From NCBI GenBank assembly GCA_964373255.1, contig CAYJTG010000006.1, positions 1 to 64,000 on the forward strand: a DNA stretch of 64,000 nucleotides, written 5' to 3'. The notes beneath the pieces are model-generated. The model had not been told where the DNA came from, made no database searches, and saw only the letters and a program-made list of their open reading frames with translations. The DNA comes from JACPVU01 sp964373255 (GTDB taxonomy: Archaea; Aenigmatarchaeota; Aenigmatarchaeia; GW2011-AR5). Position 1 is the stretch's first letter. The number at the start of each line of letters is the position of its first letter. The translations under genes were made by a program, and so were the position numbers. Of the stretch, positions 51,346 through 59,335 are shown one piece after another.

Positions 51346-51537
51346 ATGAAGTTTCTTTGGCATCTCCCTCTTGACGGTTATCGGAAGGACGCTTTTTTCA
51401 AATTCTAAACGGGCAATGCCCTTTGGGTCGTGCAGGTCTGTTTTGATAAGAACGGGCGCGCCCATCGATATCTGCAGGGCTCGCGCAGAAATTATTCTGG
51501 TCTTTTCAAACCGTGTTAAATCTTCGTAGAAAAACAT
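51343..51537 (-). CDS. rpoK: DNA-directed RNA polymerase subunit K
   Basis: 64 aa from ATG 51537. LTRFEKTRIISARALQISMGAPVLIKTD and RLEFEKSVLPITVKREMP are the Rpo6/RPB6 core. Usually downstream of rpoN; here separated from rpoN by about 10 kb and placed before rps2. Confidence 0.95.
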   Translation of the reverse strand: MFFYEDLTRFEKTRIISARALQISMGAPVLIKTDLHDPKGIARLEFEKSVLPITVKREMPKKLH

Positions 51538-51604
51538 CAGTATGCACCGCAACAGCAAAGAAAGCCGATCAGATTAATTCATTAAGAGTCAAACTTTAAA
51601 AGGC

Positions 51605-52378
51605 TTATCCTATATACTTTATATCTTCGCCTTTCTTCGGCTTTGACAGCTCCTCAATCATTTTCTTGTGTATCGTGTCTGTCTTCTGTATGTGCTCTTC
51701 CATCTCCTTTATTGTATTCTCGAACTTTGTCAGGTCGAGCTTTACGCCCAGTATTTTTATGAGCACGTGCAGAAGCCGGTCCGCGGCCTTGGGGTCTGTC
51801 ATGACGGGCAGCCCGAATGTCTCGCCCATCAGGCACAGTCCCTTGACGCCGTAGCTCTTGCCAAGCCCGAGCAAAATGCCTGACGCGCCCACGATAGTTC
51901 CTATAGGATGGTCTTTCCCGAAGTCGATGTTGTACTTTGCGTATTTTTTGAGCAGACTTTTCTCGCTGACGGCCCCTATTATCCTGGGTTCTGCGACCTC
52001 CCGTCCCTCCGCAAAGCCGCCGAGCGTTATCATTTCCTTCACGCCCATCTTTTCGGCAAACTGGAGTATCTTCTCGCAGACGTCGTAGTGACCTTCGGGC
52101 GAGATGCTCTGCGTGTCGCCCGTCAGGACAATAATATCGCGCTTTTTCGATTTGTAGCAGTAGAATTCGCACTTAAGCAGGTACGCGACCGAGTCATTTT
52201 GCAGCAAAACGAGCGGCAGGAAATGCGGGGAAAAAAGCTCCGCGAACTTTTTCATCTTCAGCTCGCTGGCAAGATAGCTGGCGGCCACCCTTCCGACGTT
52301 GCCTATTCCCGGCAGTCCTTCGACAAGAACAGGGTTTTTGAGTTTTACCTTTTCAAGTACGCTGACCTGTGTTTCCAT
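51605..52378 (-). CDS. PAC2-family protein (proteasome assembly chaperone-like)
   Basis: 257 aa from ATG 52378. PVLVEGLPGIGNVGRVAASYLASEL, HYDVCEKILQFAEKMGVKEMITLGGFA, GASGILLGLGKSYGVKGLCLMGETFG and DPKAADRLLHVLIKILG match archaeal PAC2/PbaB-like proteins. Helical C-terminal tail. Likely a homotrimeric chaperone; ATP-grasp-free. Confidence 0.88.
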   Translation of the reverse strand: METQVSVLEKVKLKNPVLVEGLPGIGNVGRVAASYLASELKMKKFAELFSPHFLPLVLLQNDSVAYLLKCEFYCYKSKKRDIIVLTGDTQSISPEGHYDVCEKILQFAEKMGVKEMITLGGFAEGREVAEPRIIGAVSEKSLLKKYAKYNIDFGKDHPIGTIVGASGILLGLGKSYGVKGLCLMGETFGLPVMTDPKAADRLLHVLIKILGVKLDLTKFENTIKEMEEHIQKTDTIHKKMIEELSKPKKGEDIKYIG

Positions 52379-52435
52379 ACGCAAGACAACCTACGGTTTT
52401 CTTACCGTTCTATCTTTCCCTTTCTTACTCGATTT

Positions 52436-52462
52436 TCTTTTTAAAGAAAATCGCTTGGTGAA
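52436..52462. repeat. simple hairpin CGATTTTCTTT / AAAGAAAATCG
   Basis: Perfect stem of 11 bp with almost no loop in the gap upstream of the PAC2 gene. Same style as other simple hairpins in the window. Confidence 0.6.
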
Positions 52463-52520
52463 CCCCAAAAGAATTCACAAGACTCTGTTTCTTCCCTTTA
52501 TTATAAATTATTGTAAATTA

Positions 52521-52664
52521 TTATTTCTTGCCTGCTATTATTCTGTATTTTACGTATTTATCTGTTATTGAAAACCTTGGCGGGTGCACGCCCTTTGTTT
52601 TTAAGCCGCACTTTTTGCAAGTATCTTCAAGCGTGTATCCGCACGCCGGACATCTTTTAATCAT
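52521..52664 (-). CDS. nop10: H/ACA RNP protein Nop10
   Basis: 47 aa from ATG 52664. MIKRCPACGYTLEDTCKKCG (zinc ribbon) and VHPPRFSITDKYVKYR are the Nop10 signature. Stabilises Cbf5. Between aif2a and PAC2, the standard archaeal order. Confidence 0.95.
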   Translation of the reverse strand: MIKRCPACGYTLEDTCKKCGLKTKGVHPPRFSITDKYVKYRIIAGKK

Positions 52665-52773
52665 CACTGTCAACACACCAAAACTGCTCATTAAATCCGC
52701 TTTTTGCACTCATGTTTTCGTATGACTCGATTCATCCATCAACTGAGGCAGATGGGTTCTATCATCCTAGTAA

Positions 52774-53559
52774 CTAAGATTTTAGCATCTCGTATTTTAT
52801 TTCTGCAACGCCCTTGTTCGCTGAAATCGCGCCGTCAAGAACCTCTGTGAGCTTGTGCCGCCCTTTTTTTGCATTCTTTGTTTTGAGCTTGACCATGTAA
52901 GTTGGCGCGGTGATATAATGAACGTCCATCCCTGACTTCTTGATGCCGCCCAGTATTCCTTTTATTATACTTATACCATCCGGTTTATATGTCTTGATCT
53001 GCACGCTCGCCCTGAAAATAAATTCTTTCTGCTCTATGCTTTTTTCTGCGACCTCCCTTATTGCGTCGATCCATTTATCGGGAGCGCCACGCGCCTTCAG
53101 TATCTGGCTGTTTTCTATGGAGGCCTTGAAGCCGTCGTACATGGTGCCGAATTTTTCCTGCAGCAAAAAGCCGACTTCTTCGTAAGCCTGGTCCAGCGTT
53201 TTTCCTAGCTTTTTTGCTGCTATCTCCAGCATTTTCTCTGCGCGCTGGTTAAGCTTGTATTCCTTCATCTTGTCGTTCTCTTGCTTTTTGTCCACGCGCT
53301 TGATCGACAACGATATGCTGTCTCTTTCTACCCTAAGAACCTTTGCAACGCCCGTCTGGTCTGTCTTTAGGAACTGCCTTATATCGCGCACCCATCCCGA
53401 GCTCACCTCGGTTATATGTATCATTCCCTCTTTGTTGTATTCGTCAAGACTGGCGAACGCCGAATTAGGATTAATTTTTGTAATGGTGCATATGACAAGC
53501 TCGCCCACACTTGGCAAACCGCGCTTTTTTACGATATAAATTACCTCTGATTTGCTCAT
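52774..53559 (-). CDS. aif2a: translation initiation factor aIF2 alpha
   Basis: 261 aa. S1-like beta barrel (VGELVICTITKINPNSAFASLDEYNKEGMIHITEVSSGWVRDIR), helical middle domain, and C-terminal alpha/beta domain. The Ser51-equivalent region is HITEVSSGWVRDIR. Binds aIF2 gamma. Confidence 0.96.
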   Translation of the reverse strand: MSKSEVIYIVKKRGLPSVGELVICTITKINPNSAFASLDEYNKEGMIHITEVSSGWVRDIRQFLKTDQTGVAKVLRVERDSISLSIKRVDKKQENDKMKEYKLNQRAEKMLEIAAKKLGKTLDQAYEEVGFLLQEKFGTMYDGFKASIENSQILKARGAPDKWIDAIREVAEKSIEQKEFIFRASVQIKTYKPDGISIIKGILGGIKKSGMDVHYITAPTYMVKLKTKNAKKGRHKLTEVLDGAISANKGVAEIKYEMLKS

Positions 53560-53600
53560 CTATTCGTACTTTTAAATACTTTAATCAAACTATTGAAACG

Positions 53601-53834
53601 ATGGAAATAGCCATTTCTAAAAAAATGATATCAGTTAAAAGTGTAGACGATTTACCAGAAAAATTTAAAGCAGCGTTTCAGAAATTTGTAAATGATTACC
53701 CTTCATTTCAAGGTAGACTTGGAAATATTGAGTACAGAGATTTTGGCGATACAGGTGAAATCAGAACGGTTGCAGAGGATGGAATGAAATATTGGATAAA
53801 CATACAAAATGGCCTAGACGAATATTTTAATTAG
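53601..53834 (+). CDS. orphan ORF between aif2a and rps27e, opposite strand
   Basis: 77 aa from ATG 53601. MEIAISKKMISVKSVDDLPEKFKAAFQKFVNDYPSFQGRLG, with small alpha/beta character and no known motif. AT-rich. Divergent from aif2a, and separates it from rps27e. Confidence 0.55.
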   Translation: MEIAISKKMISVKSVDDLPEKFKAAFQKFVNDYPSFQGRLGNIEYRDFGDTGEIRTVAEDGMKYWINIQNGLDEYFN

Positions 53835-53898
53835 ATGTTTACAGTAAAACAGGGGTACGTTGTGATATTCTGCCTAGAAAATAATCGTTACTTTGTTT

Positions 53899-54090
53899 CT
53901 AGCTGTCCAGAACGTCTACGATGCCTGTATTTATTATCGCCGTGCCGCCCGTCGGCTCTGCAAGCACGGCGTTGCACACGAGGCACTGAACACGCATAGA
54001 CGCCTTGTTGAATATTATCTGCTCATTCTTGCACTTCTTGCATTTTACACGTATGAACTTACTTTCTGGGTACTGTATCATATCGGTCAT
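53899..54090 (-). CDS. rps27e: 30S ribosomal protein S27e (eS27)
   Basis: 63 aa from ATG 54090. YPESKFIRVKCKKCKNEQIIFNKASMRVQCLVCNAVLAEPTGG, a zinc ribbon with CKKC and CLVC. ATG 54111 upstream is less likely because homologues start near here. Confidence 0.93.
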   Translation of the reverse strand: MTDMIQYPESKFIRVKCKKCKNEQIIFNKASMRVQCLVCNAVLAEPTGGTAIINTGIVDVLDS

Positions 54091-54183
54091 AAAAATCACT
54101 GTTCCGGGCAATATTCATTCACCATATTAGCTTATCAAACATTTAAAAAGGTTCATGAAGTTTAAATAGAGAGAAAAGCATGA

Positions 54184-54270
54184 GCATTGTCAGCTTAAGG
54201 GTGGTTAGTAGTTACTAACCACCCAGAAAAGACTGTTGTTAACAGACAACAGTCGTTAAGCTGACAATGC
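54184..54270 (+). repeat. three-way-junction element, family B (copy B2)
   Basis: Outer stem GCATTGTCAGCTTAA / TTAAGCTGACAATGC, hairpin 1 GGGTGGTTAGTA-GT-TACTAACCACCC, linker AGAAAA, hairpin 2 GACTGTTGTT-AACA-GACAACAGTC, then G. Compared with B1, several stem positions differ with pairing kept. Between rps27e and L7Ae, divergent. Confidence 0.9.
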
Positions 54271-54289
54271 CAAAAGCAGGTGTAAACCC

Positions 54290-54610
54290 ATGGCAAAAAT
54301 TTCAAAGGCGGAAGATATTCTAGAAATGATAGAGATAGCCAGGGAAACGGGCAAGATAAAAAAGGGTGTAAATGAAACGACAAAGGCCGTCGAGCGCAGC
54401 GTTGCCAAGGCGGTTGTACTTGCCGAAGACACCGACCCGCCCGAGATAGTGATGCACTTAGCGCCGCTTTGCGACGAAAAAAAGATCGTGCTGCTCAAGG
54501 TGCCGAGCAAATCAGAGCTCGGCCGTGCCGCGGGCATGGACGTCTCAACGGCTTCTATCGCGATAACAGAACTCGGCGACGCCAAGAAGAAGTTTCAGGA
54601 ATTAAGCTGA
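54290..54610 (+). CDS. rpl7ae: 50S ribosomal protein L7Ae
   Basis: 106 aa. EIARETGKIKKGVNETTKAVERSVAKAVVLAEDTDPPEIVMHLAPLCDEKKI is diagnostic, with K-turn-binding residues in GVNETTK. Binds K-turns in 23S, H/ACA and C/D guide RNAs and RNase P RNA. Slightly shorter than average (120 aa). Confidence 0.96.
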   Translation: MAKISKAEDILEMIEIARETGKIKKGVNETTKAVERSVAKAVVLAEDTDPPEIVMHLAPLCDEKKIVLLKVPSKSELGRAAGMDVSTASIAITELGDAKKKFQELS

Positions 54611-54634
54611 TGAAAAGAAATAAGAGAAGATAAG

Positions 54635-54949
54635 ATGTCCACATTTTATCATATTTTAAAGGCAATAAATCCGAATGATGAAAGTGTTGCGGACTCTATG
54701 GTTTTAGTCGATGACGTTAAAGACATGTTGGTTTCGGCGGAATGTCTTCGTTACGTTAAAACTGTTGTTGAAGCATTTTATCCGTCTTGCAGAATAGATA
54801 TCATGGGGACTAATTCAGAAGCTAGCTTAAAGAGGGAAACTGAAAATATAACAGTATCACTACACTACAAAGCTAGCGAGCTTTATGCAGAAAAGCTGGA
54901 AGAGTATAGGAAAAAGCAAGAAGAAATGTGGGGCAATGCCGCGATGTGA
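54635..54949 (+). CDS. orphan ORF between L7Ae and S28e
   Basis: 104 aa. MSTFYHILKAINPNDESVADSMVLVDDVKDMLVSAEC..., mixed helical, no recognised family. AT-rich codons versus GC-rich third positions in rpl7ae and rps28e. Breaks the L7Ae-S28e-L24e cluster. Confidence 0.6.
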   Translation: MSTFYHILKAINPNDESVADSMVLVDDVKDMLVSAECLRYVKTVVEAFYPSCRIDIMGTNSEASLKRETENITVSLHYKASELYAEKLEEYRKKQEEMWGNAAM

Positions 54950-54954
54950 TTAAC

Positions 54955-55164
54955 ATGCCAGAAGACTCAATTCCTGCCGAGATTATTGCAATCATGGAAA
55001 GGCAGGGCGTTAATGGCGTGACAAAGGTGAAGTGCCGCGTTACCGATGGCCACGACAGGGGAAAGATACTCACAAGAAACGTCGTCGGCCCGATCCGCCT
55101 GGGCGACGTTCTTATGCTCCGCGAGACAGAAATGGAGATGTCTGGGACGTACGGCAGGCGATAA
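54955..55164 (+). CDS. rps28e: 30S ribosomal protein S28e (eS28)
   Basis: 69 aa from ATG 54955. PAEIIAIMERQGVNGVTKVKCRVTDGHDRGKILTRNVVGPIRLGDVLMLRETEMEM is the S28e family sequence, complete. Confidence 0.96.
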   Translation: MPEDSIPAEIIAIMERQGVNGVTKVKCRVTDGHDRGKILTRNVVGPIRLGDVLMLRETEMEMSGTYGRR

Positions 55165-55166
55165 GA

Positions 55167-55448
55167 TTGAAAGTTATTTACATAAATCCTGTGCTGGACC
55201 GTGAATTGATCAGACTGACTTGGGAAAGAAAAACAGAAGAACAAACCATATCAACAAGTGACAAAACAGTGATTTTTGACTTGTCATATTTCAGACGCAT
55301 TGAGAATATGAGAGAATTAAGGGTGCTAGACAGGTGTGGCTATTTTGTACCAGAAACGCAACAGCTCGGTAGCAGCAACCTATTTGAGATACAAGAATAC
55401 GAAATCTACAAAAAAGATGTCTTAGGTAGAATTGAAAAAGGTGTCTAA
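55167..55448 (+). CDS. orphan ORF between S28e and L24e
   Basis: 93 aa from TTG 55167 two bases after the S28e stop. LKVIYINPVLDRELIRLTWERKTEEQTIS.. then FDLSYFRRIENMRELRVLDRCGYF. No family recognised. AT-rich. Ends one base before rpl24e. Confidence 0.55.
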   Translation: MKVIYINPVLDRELIRLTWERKTEEQTISTSDKTVIFDLSYFRRIENMRELRVLDRCGYFVPETQQLGSSNLFEIQEYEIYKKDVLGRIEKGV

Positions 55449-55449
55449 C

Positions 55450-55623
55450 ATGGCAAAATGCTCCTTTTGCAGCCAGAATATAGAGACGGGAACGGGCATT
55501 ATGCTCGTACGCAACGACGGCAAGATACTTAGATTTGACTCGCACAAGTGTGAGAGAAACATGACGAAGCTGCGCAGAGACCCGAGGGCTGTGGGATGGG
55601 TCAGAAAGATGGAAAGTCAATAA
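55450..55623 (+). CDS. rpl24e: 50S ribosomal protein L24e (eL24)
   Basis: 57 aa from ATG 55450. MAKCSFCSQNIETGTGIMLVRNDGKILRFDSHKCERNM has the CxxC..HxxxC-type zinc ligands; the infB and ndk genes that usually follow are absent. Confidence 0.95.
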   Translation: MAKCSFCSQNIETGTGIMLVRNDGKILRFDSHKCERNMTKLRRDPRAVGWVRKMESQ

Positions 55624-55635
55624 ACAGGCCAGAAA

Positions 55636-56082
55636 TTAAGCTTTCTTCAGAAGCCTTATTATGTCGCTTTTTGTGATGATGCCTACAAGCTTCTTGCCTT
55701 TGACAACTGGAAGCCTGTCTATGCTGTTTTCATTCATTACACGCGCGGCGTCGTATACATCGCCGTCGTAATCTATGGTTATTGCGCCTTTCCGGAAAAA
55801 TTCAGAAACGCTGGCTGATTTTAGTTTTCCAAAGTCGGCCTCTTTTGTCTTTACAAATTTCGATATAAAAGATGCAAAATTCTCCCCTCTGTTGACTTTG
55901 CTGTAAATGTCGATGAATTTCAGTATATCCGTCTGGCCGACGACGCCAATAATATTTTTCTTGTCGTCTACTACGGGGCATCCTGTAATGCTGTTATCGG
56001 CAAGTATCCCGACAAGTTTTCCAAGCTTGTCGTCCTTCCTGACCGTTATCGGCCTTTTCGTCATAATGTCCATGACTTTCAT
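55636..56082 (-). CDS. CBS-domain pair protein
   Basis: 148 aa, two CBS domains: MDIMTKRPITVRKDDKLGKLVGILADNSITGCPVVDDKKNIIGVVGQTDIL and ASVSEFFRKGAITIDYDGDVYDAARVMNENSIDRLPVVKGKKLVGIITKSDII. Stand-alone adenine-nucleotide sensor of unknown partner. Confidence 0.92.
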   Translation of the reverse strand: MKVMDIMTKRPITVRKDDKLGKLVGILADNSITGCPVVDDKKNIIGVVGQTDILKFIDIYSKVNRGENFASFISKFVKTKEADFGKLKSASVSEFFRKGAITIDYDGDVYDAARVMNENSIDRLPVVKGKKLVGIITKSDIIRLLKKA

Positions 56083-56235
56083 AGAAACACGCTATAATTA
56101 TTTATTTATTGATGGTGAATTCTGTTTATATTCTTTTATTTTCATCTATTGTGAAGCAAGTAAATCTTGTTTGCTATAATAGAGTTAATGTGCTACAAGG
56201 AAATAAAAGGTATATACTTCCTTGTGCACAGTACT

Positions 56236-56277
56236 GTGAACCAAATAATTTGTATACCGATTCTTTATTTGGTTCAC
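56236..56277. promoter_or_regulatory. inverted repeat in the rps13 leader
   Basis: GTGAACCAAATAA ... TTATTTGGTTCAC, 13-bp stem with a ~16-nt loop, ending 20 bases before rps13. Could be an RNA leader hairpin used for autoregulation by a ribosomal protein or an operator. Confidence 0.5.
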
Positions 56278-56296
56278 ATTAATCTGGTGAATACTT

Positions 56297-56785
56297 ATGG
56301 CGGAAACAAAAACAGATATAAGGAGGATCGTAAGAGTGCTTGCTACAGACGTGGACGGCAACCTGGCTGTCTGGCGCGCGCTCAGGAAGGTGAAAGGCGT
56401 TGGTTTCGTGTTTTCGCGCGCGGTCTGCACAGCGACGGGCATCGACCGAAACAAAAAAATAGGTGCGCTCGCCGATTCCGACCTGAAGGATCTCGAAAGG
56501 TTTATAACACAGCCACAACTACCATCGTGGATGCTGAACAGGAGAAAGGACATGGAAACAGGGAAAGACATTCACCTGACCATGGCAGAGCTCAGCCTGA
56601 AGAAGCGCGATGACATAAACATGATGAAGAAAGTGCATTCGTACAAGGGTGTACGCCACGAACTGGGACAGCCGGTGCGCGGCCAGAGAACGCGGTCTTC
56701 GTTCCGAACCTCGAAGAGCGTAGGCGTTTCAAAGAAAAGGGTACAGCAGGCCGCAAAGGCTGTCGCCAAACCTGAAAAGAAGTGA
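56297..56785 (+). CDS. rps13: 30S ribosomal protein S13 (uS13)
   Basis: 162 aa. RRIVRVLATDVDGNLAVWRALRKVKGVG, GVRHELGQPVRGQRTRSSFRTSKSVGVSKK. First gene of the S13-S4-S11-RpoD cluster. Confidence 0.96.
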   Translation: MAETKTDIRRIVRVLATDVDGNLAVWRALRKVKGVGFVFSRAVCTATGIDRNKKIGALADSDLKDLERFITQPQLPSWMLNRRKDMETGKDIHLTMAELSLKKRDDINMMKKVHSYKGVRHELGQPVRGQRTRSSFRTSKSVGVSKKRVQQAAKAVAKPEKK

Positions 56786-56790
56786 CATTA

Positions 56791-57306
56791 ATGGGTCATC
56801 CAAAAAAACAGAGAAAGAAGTACGATAGCCCGCTCAGGCCTTGGAACAAAACAAGGATCGAGTCAGAAAAGAAAATACTGGACGAGTTCGGCCTTAGGAG
56901 AAAGCACGAAATCTGGCGCGCGGAGAGCATTCTTAGAAATTTCCGCCGGCGTGCACGGGAACTTCTTGCAAAAAAGAACGAGAGGCAGGAGAAGGAGCTC
57001 TTTGAAAAGCTGAACAGGATGGGCATATCGTGCTCGAAGCTGGACGACGTCTTGGGCGTAAGGCTTGAAAACATTCTTTCCAGGCGCCTGCAGACCGTTG
57101 TCTACAAAAAGGGCATCGCCCACACGCCTCGTCATGCTCGTCAGCTTATAGTCCACGGCCATGTTCTGATAGGCGAGAGAAAGATCACGTGGCCGAGCTA
57201 CATCGTCAACCGTGGCGAAGAGGAATCGATATCGCTGAGGCACGAGCTGGCCATAAAAATAGCAGAATCAGAAAGATCAGCTAGGGCTGATAAAGAAGGG
57301 AAATAA
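56791..57306 (+). CDS. rps4: 30S ribosomal protein S4 (uS4)
   Basis: 171 aa from ATG 56791. MGHPKKQRKKYDSPLRPWNKTRIE, S4 RNA-binding domain LENILSRRLQTVVYKKGIAHTPRHARQLIVHGHVLIGERKITWPSYIV. Confidence 0.96.
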   Translation: MGHPKKQRKKYDSPLRPWNKTRIESEKKILDEFGLRRKHEIWRAESILRNFRRRARELLAKKNERQEKELFEKLNRMGISCSKLDDVLGVRLENILSRRLQTVVYKKGIAHTPRHARQLIVHGHVLIGERKITWPSYIVNRGEEESISLRHELAIKIAESERSARADKEGK

Positions 57307-57325
57307 TTATGATTTATTATAAAAT

Positions 57326-57604
57326 ATGTGTATGATGAAGTGTTTAATTATGGATAGCAGTACAAGAACTGGTGGCGGATATTTGAAAGTAACATTTATG
57401 CCATTAGTTTATCACAGAATGAAGAGAGATCAGCATACTGTAGCTAAAAATGGAGCAATAAAAAGGATTGAAAAGAGGTTGCATGAAAAAAGCCAACCAT
57501 ACTACGAAGGGACACCTATATTTGAAGGTTTGATGGATTGTCTGCAAGTGGAATATCATTCATTTTGGATTAATTATCATAGTAGGAAACTAATGAGGTC
57601 ATAA
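57326..57604 (+). CDS. orphan ORF between S4 and S11
   Basis: 92 aa (ATG 57326; ATG 57332 and 57335 alternatives). MKCLIMDSSTRTGGGYLKVTFMPLVYHRMKRDQHTVAKNG..., basic, no family. AT-rich, ends two bases before the rps11 ATG. Confidence 0.55.
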   Translation: MCMMKCLIMDSSTRTGGGYLKVTFMPLVYHRMKRDQHTVAKNGAIKRIEKRLHEKSQPYYEGTPIFEGLMDCLQVEYHSFWINYHSRKLMRS

Positions 57605-57606
57605 TC

Positions 57607-57996
57607 ATGTCGCGAGAGAGATGGGGAATAGCACACGTGTATTCGTCGATGAACAATACTATAATCCATATTACCGACCTGACCGGCGCGGAGACGATAG
57701 CGTTTGCAACAGGCGGAATGGTTACCGACCGCGATATGAACAAGGGGAAGCCTTTCACGGCTATGCGCGCCGCGAAAAAGGCCGCTGAAAAGGCCGTGGC
57801 GGCGGGCATAACGAACCTGCACATAAAGATCCGCGCGCCTGGCGGCAACAAATCCCGCATCCCGGGCCAGGGCGCCCAGCCGGCTATAAGAGCCCTTGCC
57901 AGGTCAGGCTTCCGCATCGGCCAGATAGAAGACATAACCCCGATACCGCACGACTCGATGCGCAAGAAAGGCGGACGGCGTGGAAGAAGGGTGTGA
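57607..57996 (+). CDS. rps11: 30S ribosomal protein S11 (uS11)
   Basis: 129 aa. WGIAHVYSSMNNTIIHITDLTGAETIAFATGGMVTDRD and GQGAQPAIRALARSGFRIGQIEDITPIPHDSMRKKGGRRGRRV are diagnostic. Confidence 0.97.
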   Translation: MSRERWGIAHVYSSMNNTIIHITDLTGAETIAFATGGMVTDRDMNKGKPFTAMRAAKKAAEKAVAAGITNLHIKIRAPGGNKSRIPGQGAQPAIRALARSGFRIGQIEDITPIPHDSMRKKGGRRGRRV

Positions 57997-57998
57997 TT

Positions 57999-58115
57999 AT
58001 GATAAATGAAAAATCTGTAAGAGAAATAAAAAGAGAATACCACCGTGAAATGGCTGAGCATAGTGAATCGGGCAAAGAAAAGCTTTTTACATTAATGGCT
58101 TATATTTTAGATTAA
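57999..58115 (+). CDS. tiny orphan ORF between S11 and RpoD
   Basis: 38 aa, start two bases after the S11 stop with GTGTGAT as SD. MINEKSVREIKREYHREMAEHSESGKEKLFTLMAYILD, one amphipathic helix. Well-placed start and stop suggest translation, but the size makes it uncertain. Confidence 0.4.
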   Translation: MINEKSVREIKREYHREMAEHSESGKEKLFTLMAYILD

Positions 58116-58130
58116 TTTTGGATGATCCTT

Positions 58131-58910
58131 ATGAAAATTCACATACTGGAAAAATCAGAGAACCGGATAAAATTCCTGCTCGAGGACAGCAGCGTGGCGT
58201 TTGCAAATGCGCTCCGAAGGACTATGAAGAACGAGGTTCCTGTGATGGCCGTTGAAAACGTGATTTTTGAGGAAAATTCATCGGCACTTTTTGACGAGGT
58301 CGTTGCCCACAGGCTCGGGCTTATACCGCTTACCTTTGACAAAGATTTATATAACACGAAGGAAGACTGCAAGTGCGGCGGCAAAGGCTGCAGCCGCTGC
58401 GAGGTCGTGCTTGTGCTTGAAAAGCAGGGCCCTTGCATCGTCAAAGCAGGCGACATAAAATCATCAGCAGACGACGTCAAGACAACCGACCCAAATATAC
58501 CCATCGTCGATCTGCTTGAAAACCAGAGGTTAAAGCTAGAGGCCGTTGCGCAGCTCGGTGTCGGCATCGATCACATCAAGTGGCAGGCCGCGAATGTTGG
58601 CTACAGGTACAGACCCATCGTCAAGCTGAAGCCTGACGAAGACAACGCCAAAGCCTACCATGTGTGCCCTGTCAATGTTTTTGAGAAAAAAGACGGAAGG
58701 GTGCGCGTGGCTAATGAATTAAACTGCACGCTGTGCATGCGCTGCGTAGAAGTAAGCAACGCGTCTGTCTCTGCCGACGACACGGGTTTTATATTTGACA
58801 TCGAAAGCGTTTCAGGACTGTCGGCAAAAGACGTTGTACAGTCCGCACTGGATGTATTGGAAGAGCGTAGTGAGGAATTCGTATCGGAATTCAAGAAGAC
58901 CGTAAAATAA
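58131..58910 (+). CDS. rpoD: DNA-directed RNA polymerase subunit D
   Basis: 259 aa from ATG 58131. ALRRTMKNEVPVMAVENVIFEENSSALFDEVVAHRLGLIPL is the Rpo3/RPB3 core. A ferredoxin-like insert at about residues 175-210 contains HVCPVNVF and LNCTLCMRCVEV, giving four cysteines for an Fe-S cluster as in many archaea. Also a CKCGGKGCSRC zinc motif near residue 80. Confidence 0.96.
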   Translation: MKIHILEKSENRIKFLLEDSSVAFANALRRTMKNEVPVMAVENVIFEENSSALFDEVVAHRLGLIPLTFDKDLYNTKEDCKCGGKGCSRCEVVLVLEKQGPCIVKAGDIKSSADDVKTTDPNIPIVDLLENQRLKLEAVAQLGVGIDHIKWQAANVGYRYRPIVKLKPDEDNAKAYHVCPVNVFEKKDGRVRVANELNCTLCMRCVEVSNASVSADDTGFIFDIESVSGLSAKDVVQSALDVLEERSEEFVSEFKKTVK

Positions 58911-58970
58911 GTCTGCTCCTGCAATAGGTTTTAATAGAGAAAAACAAAATTAAACCATGCCAGACGTATT

Positions 58971-59174
58971 GCGGGGGTACCCAAGCATGGTCAAAGGGGC
59001 AGGACGATTGAAGAAAACTTTAATCGAGCCATACTTAAGAAAATCTTAAGTTCGGATTTCAGAAGATGACGATACTTGAGCAATCCTGTGCGTTAGTCGC
59101 TACGAGGGTTCAAAACAAACTTTTCCAAAAAGTTTGATCAAAAGGGAAGGTTTGGGAATATCCCTTCCCCCGCA
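58971..59174 (+). tRNA. tRNA-Leu(UAA) with three introns
   Basis: Acceptor GCGGGGG (58971-58977) / CCCCCGC (59167-59173), A73 at 59174. Anticodon stem CAGGA (59000-59004) / TCCTG (59084-59088). The leucine loop CTTAAGA is split: introns about 59006-59034 (32/33) and 59040-59082 (37/38) leave a 5-6-nt exon TTAAG in between. Variable arm GCG-TTAGT-CGC, T stem GAGGG/CCCTT; the T loop TTCAAA|T is broken by a third intron, 59115-59160 (59/60, 46 nt). Positions 32/33, 37/38 and 59/60 are known sites in other archaea. Usual rpoD-rpl18e location. Confidence 0.85.
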
Positions 59175-59175
59175 T

Positions 59176-59318
59176 TTATGCTTCTTTAAAAAAGAAGTTT
59201 AAGCAAAAATTTTAGGAAAGGATTAAGTCTAGACACACAGAAAGCAAAGCTTTCTGGTGCACCAAAGAACCTTTGGTTCTTTGCGTGTTATAAGGGAAAC
59301 CTTAGGTTTCCCTTAATG
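59176..59318. repeat. hairpin cluster after tRNA-Leu
   Basis: GCTTCTTT-aaa-AAAGAAG near 59181, AGAAAGC-aaa-GCTTTCT, CAAAGAACC-ttt-GGTTCTTTG and AAGGGAAACC-tta-GGTTTCCCTT at 59236-59316. Three-base loops, very high stem quality, no coding frame. Could end the tRNA-Leu transcript; same element type as at 48.7-49.0 kb. Confidence 0.65.
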
Positions 59319-59335
59319 TAGAAGGTGCAATAAAC

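Noticed and set aside
56185..56571. Reverse ORF over rps13 leader
   Set aside because: Overlaps rps13 antisense and has no start signal or family.
59000..59090. Reading the tRNA at 58971 as tRNA-Ser(UGA) from CTTGAGC
   Set aside because: That loop would not fit the CAGGA/TCCTG stem and A73 is unlike serine; CTTAAGA gives a regular leucine loop after removing two introns.
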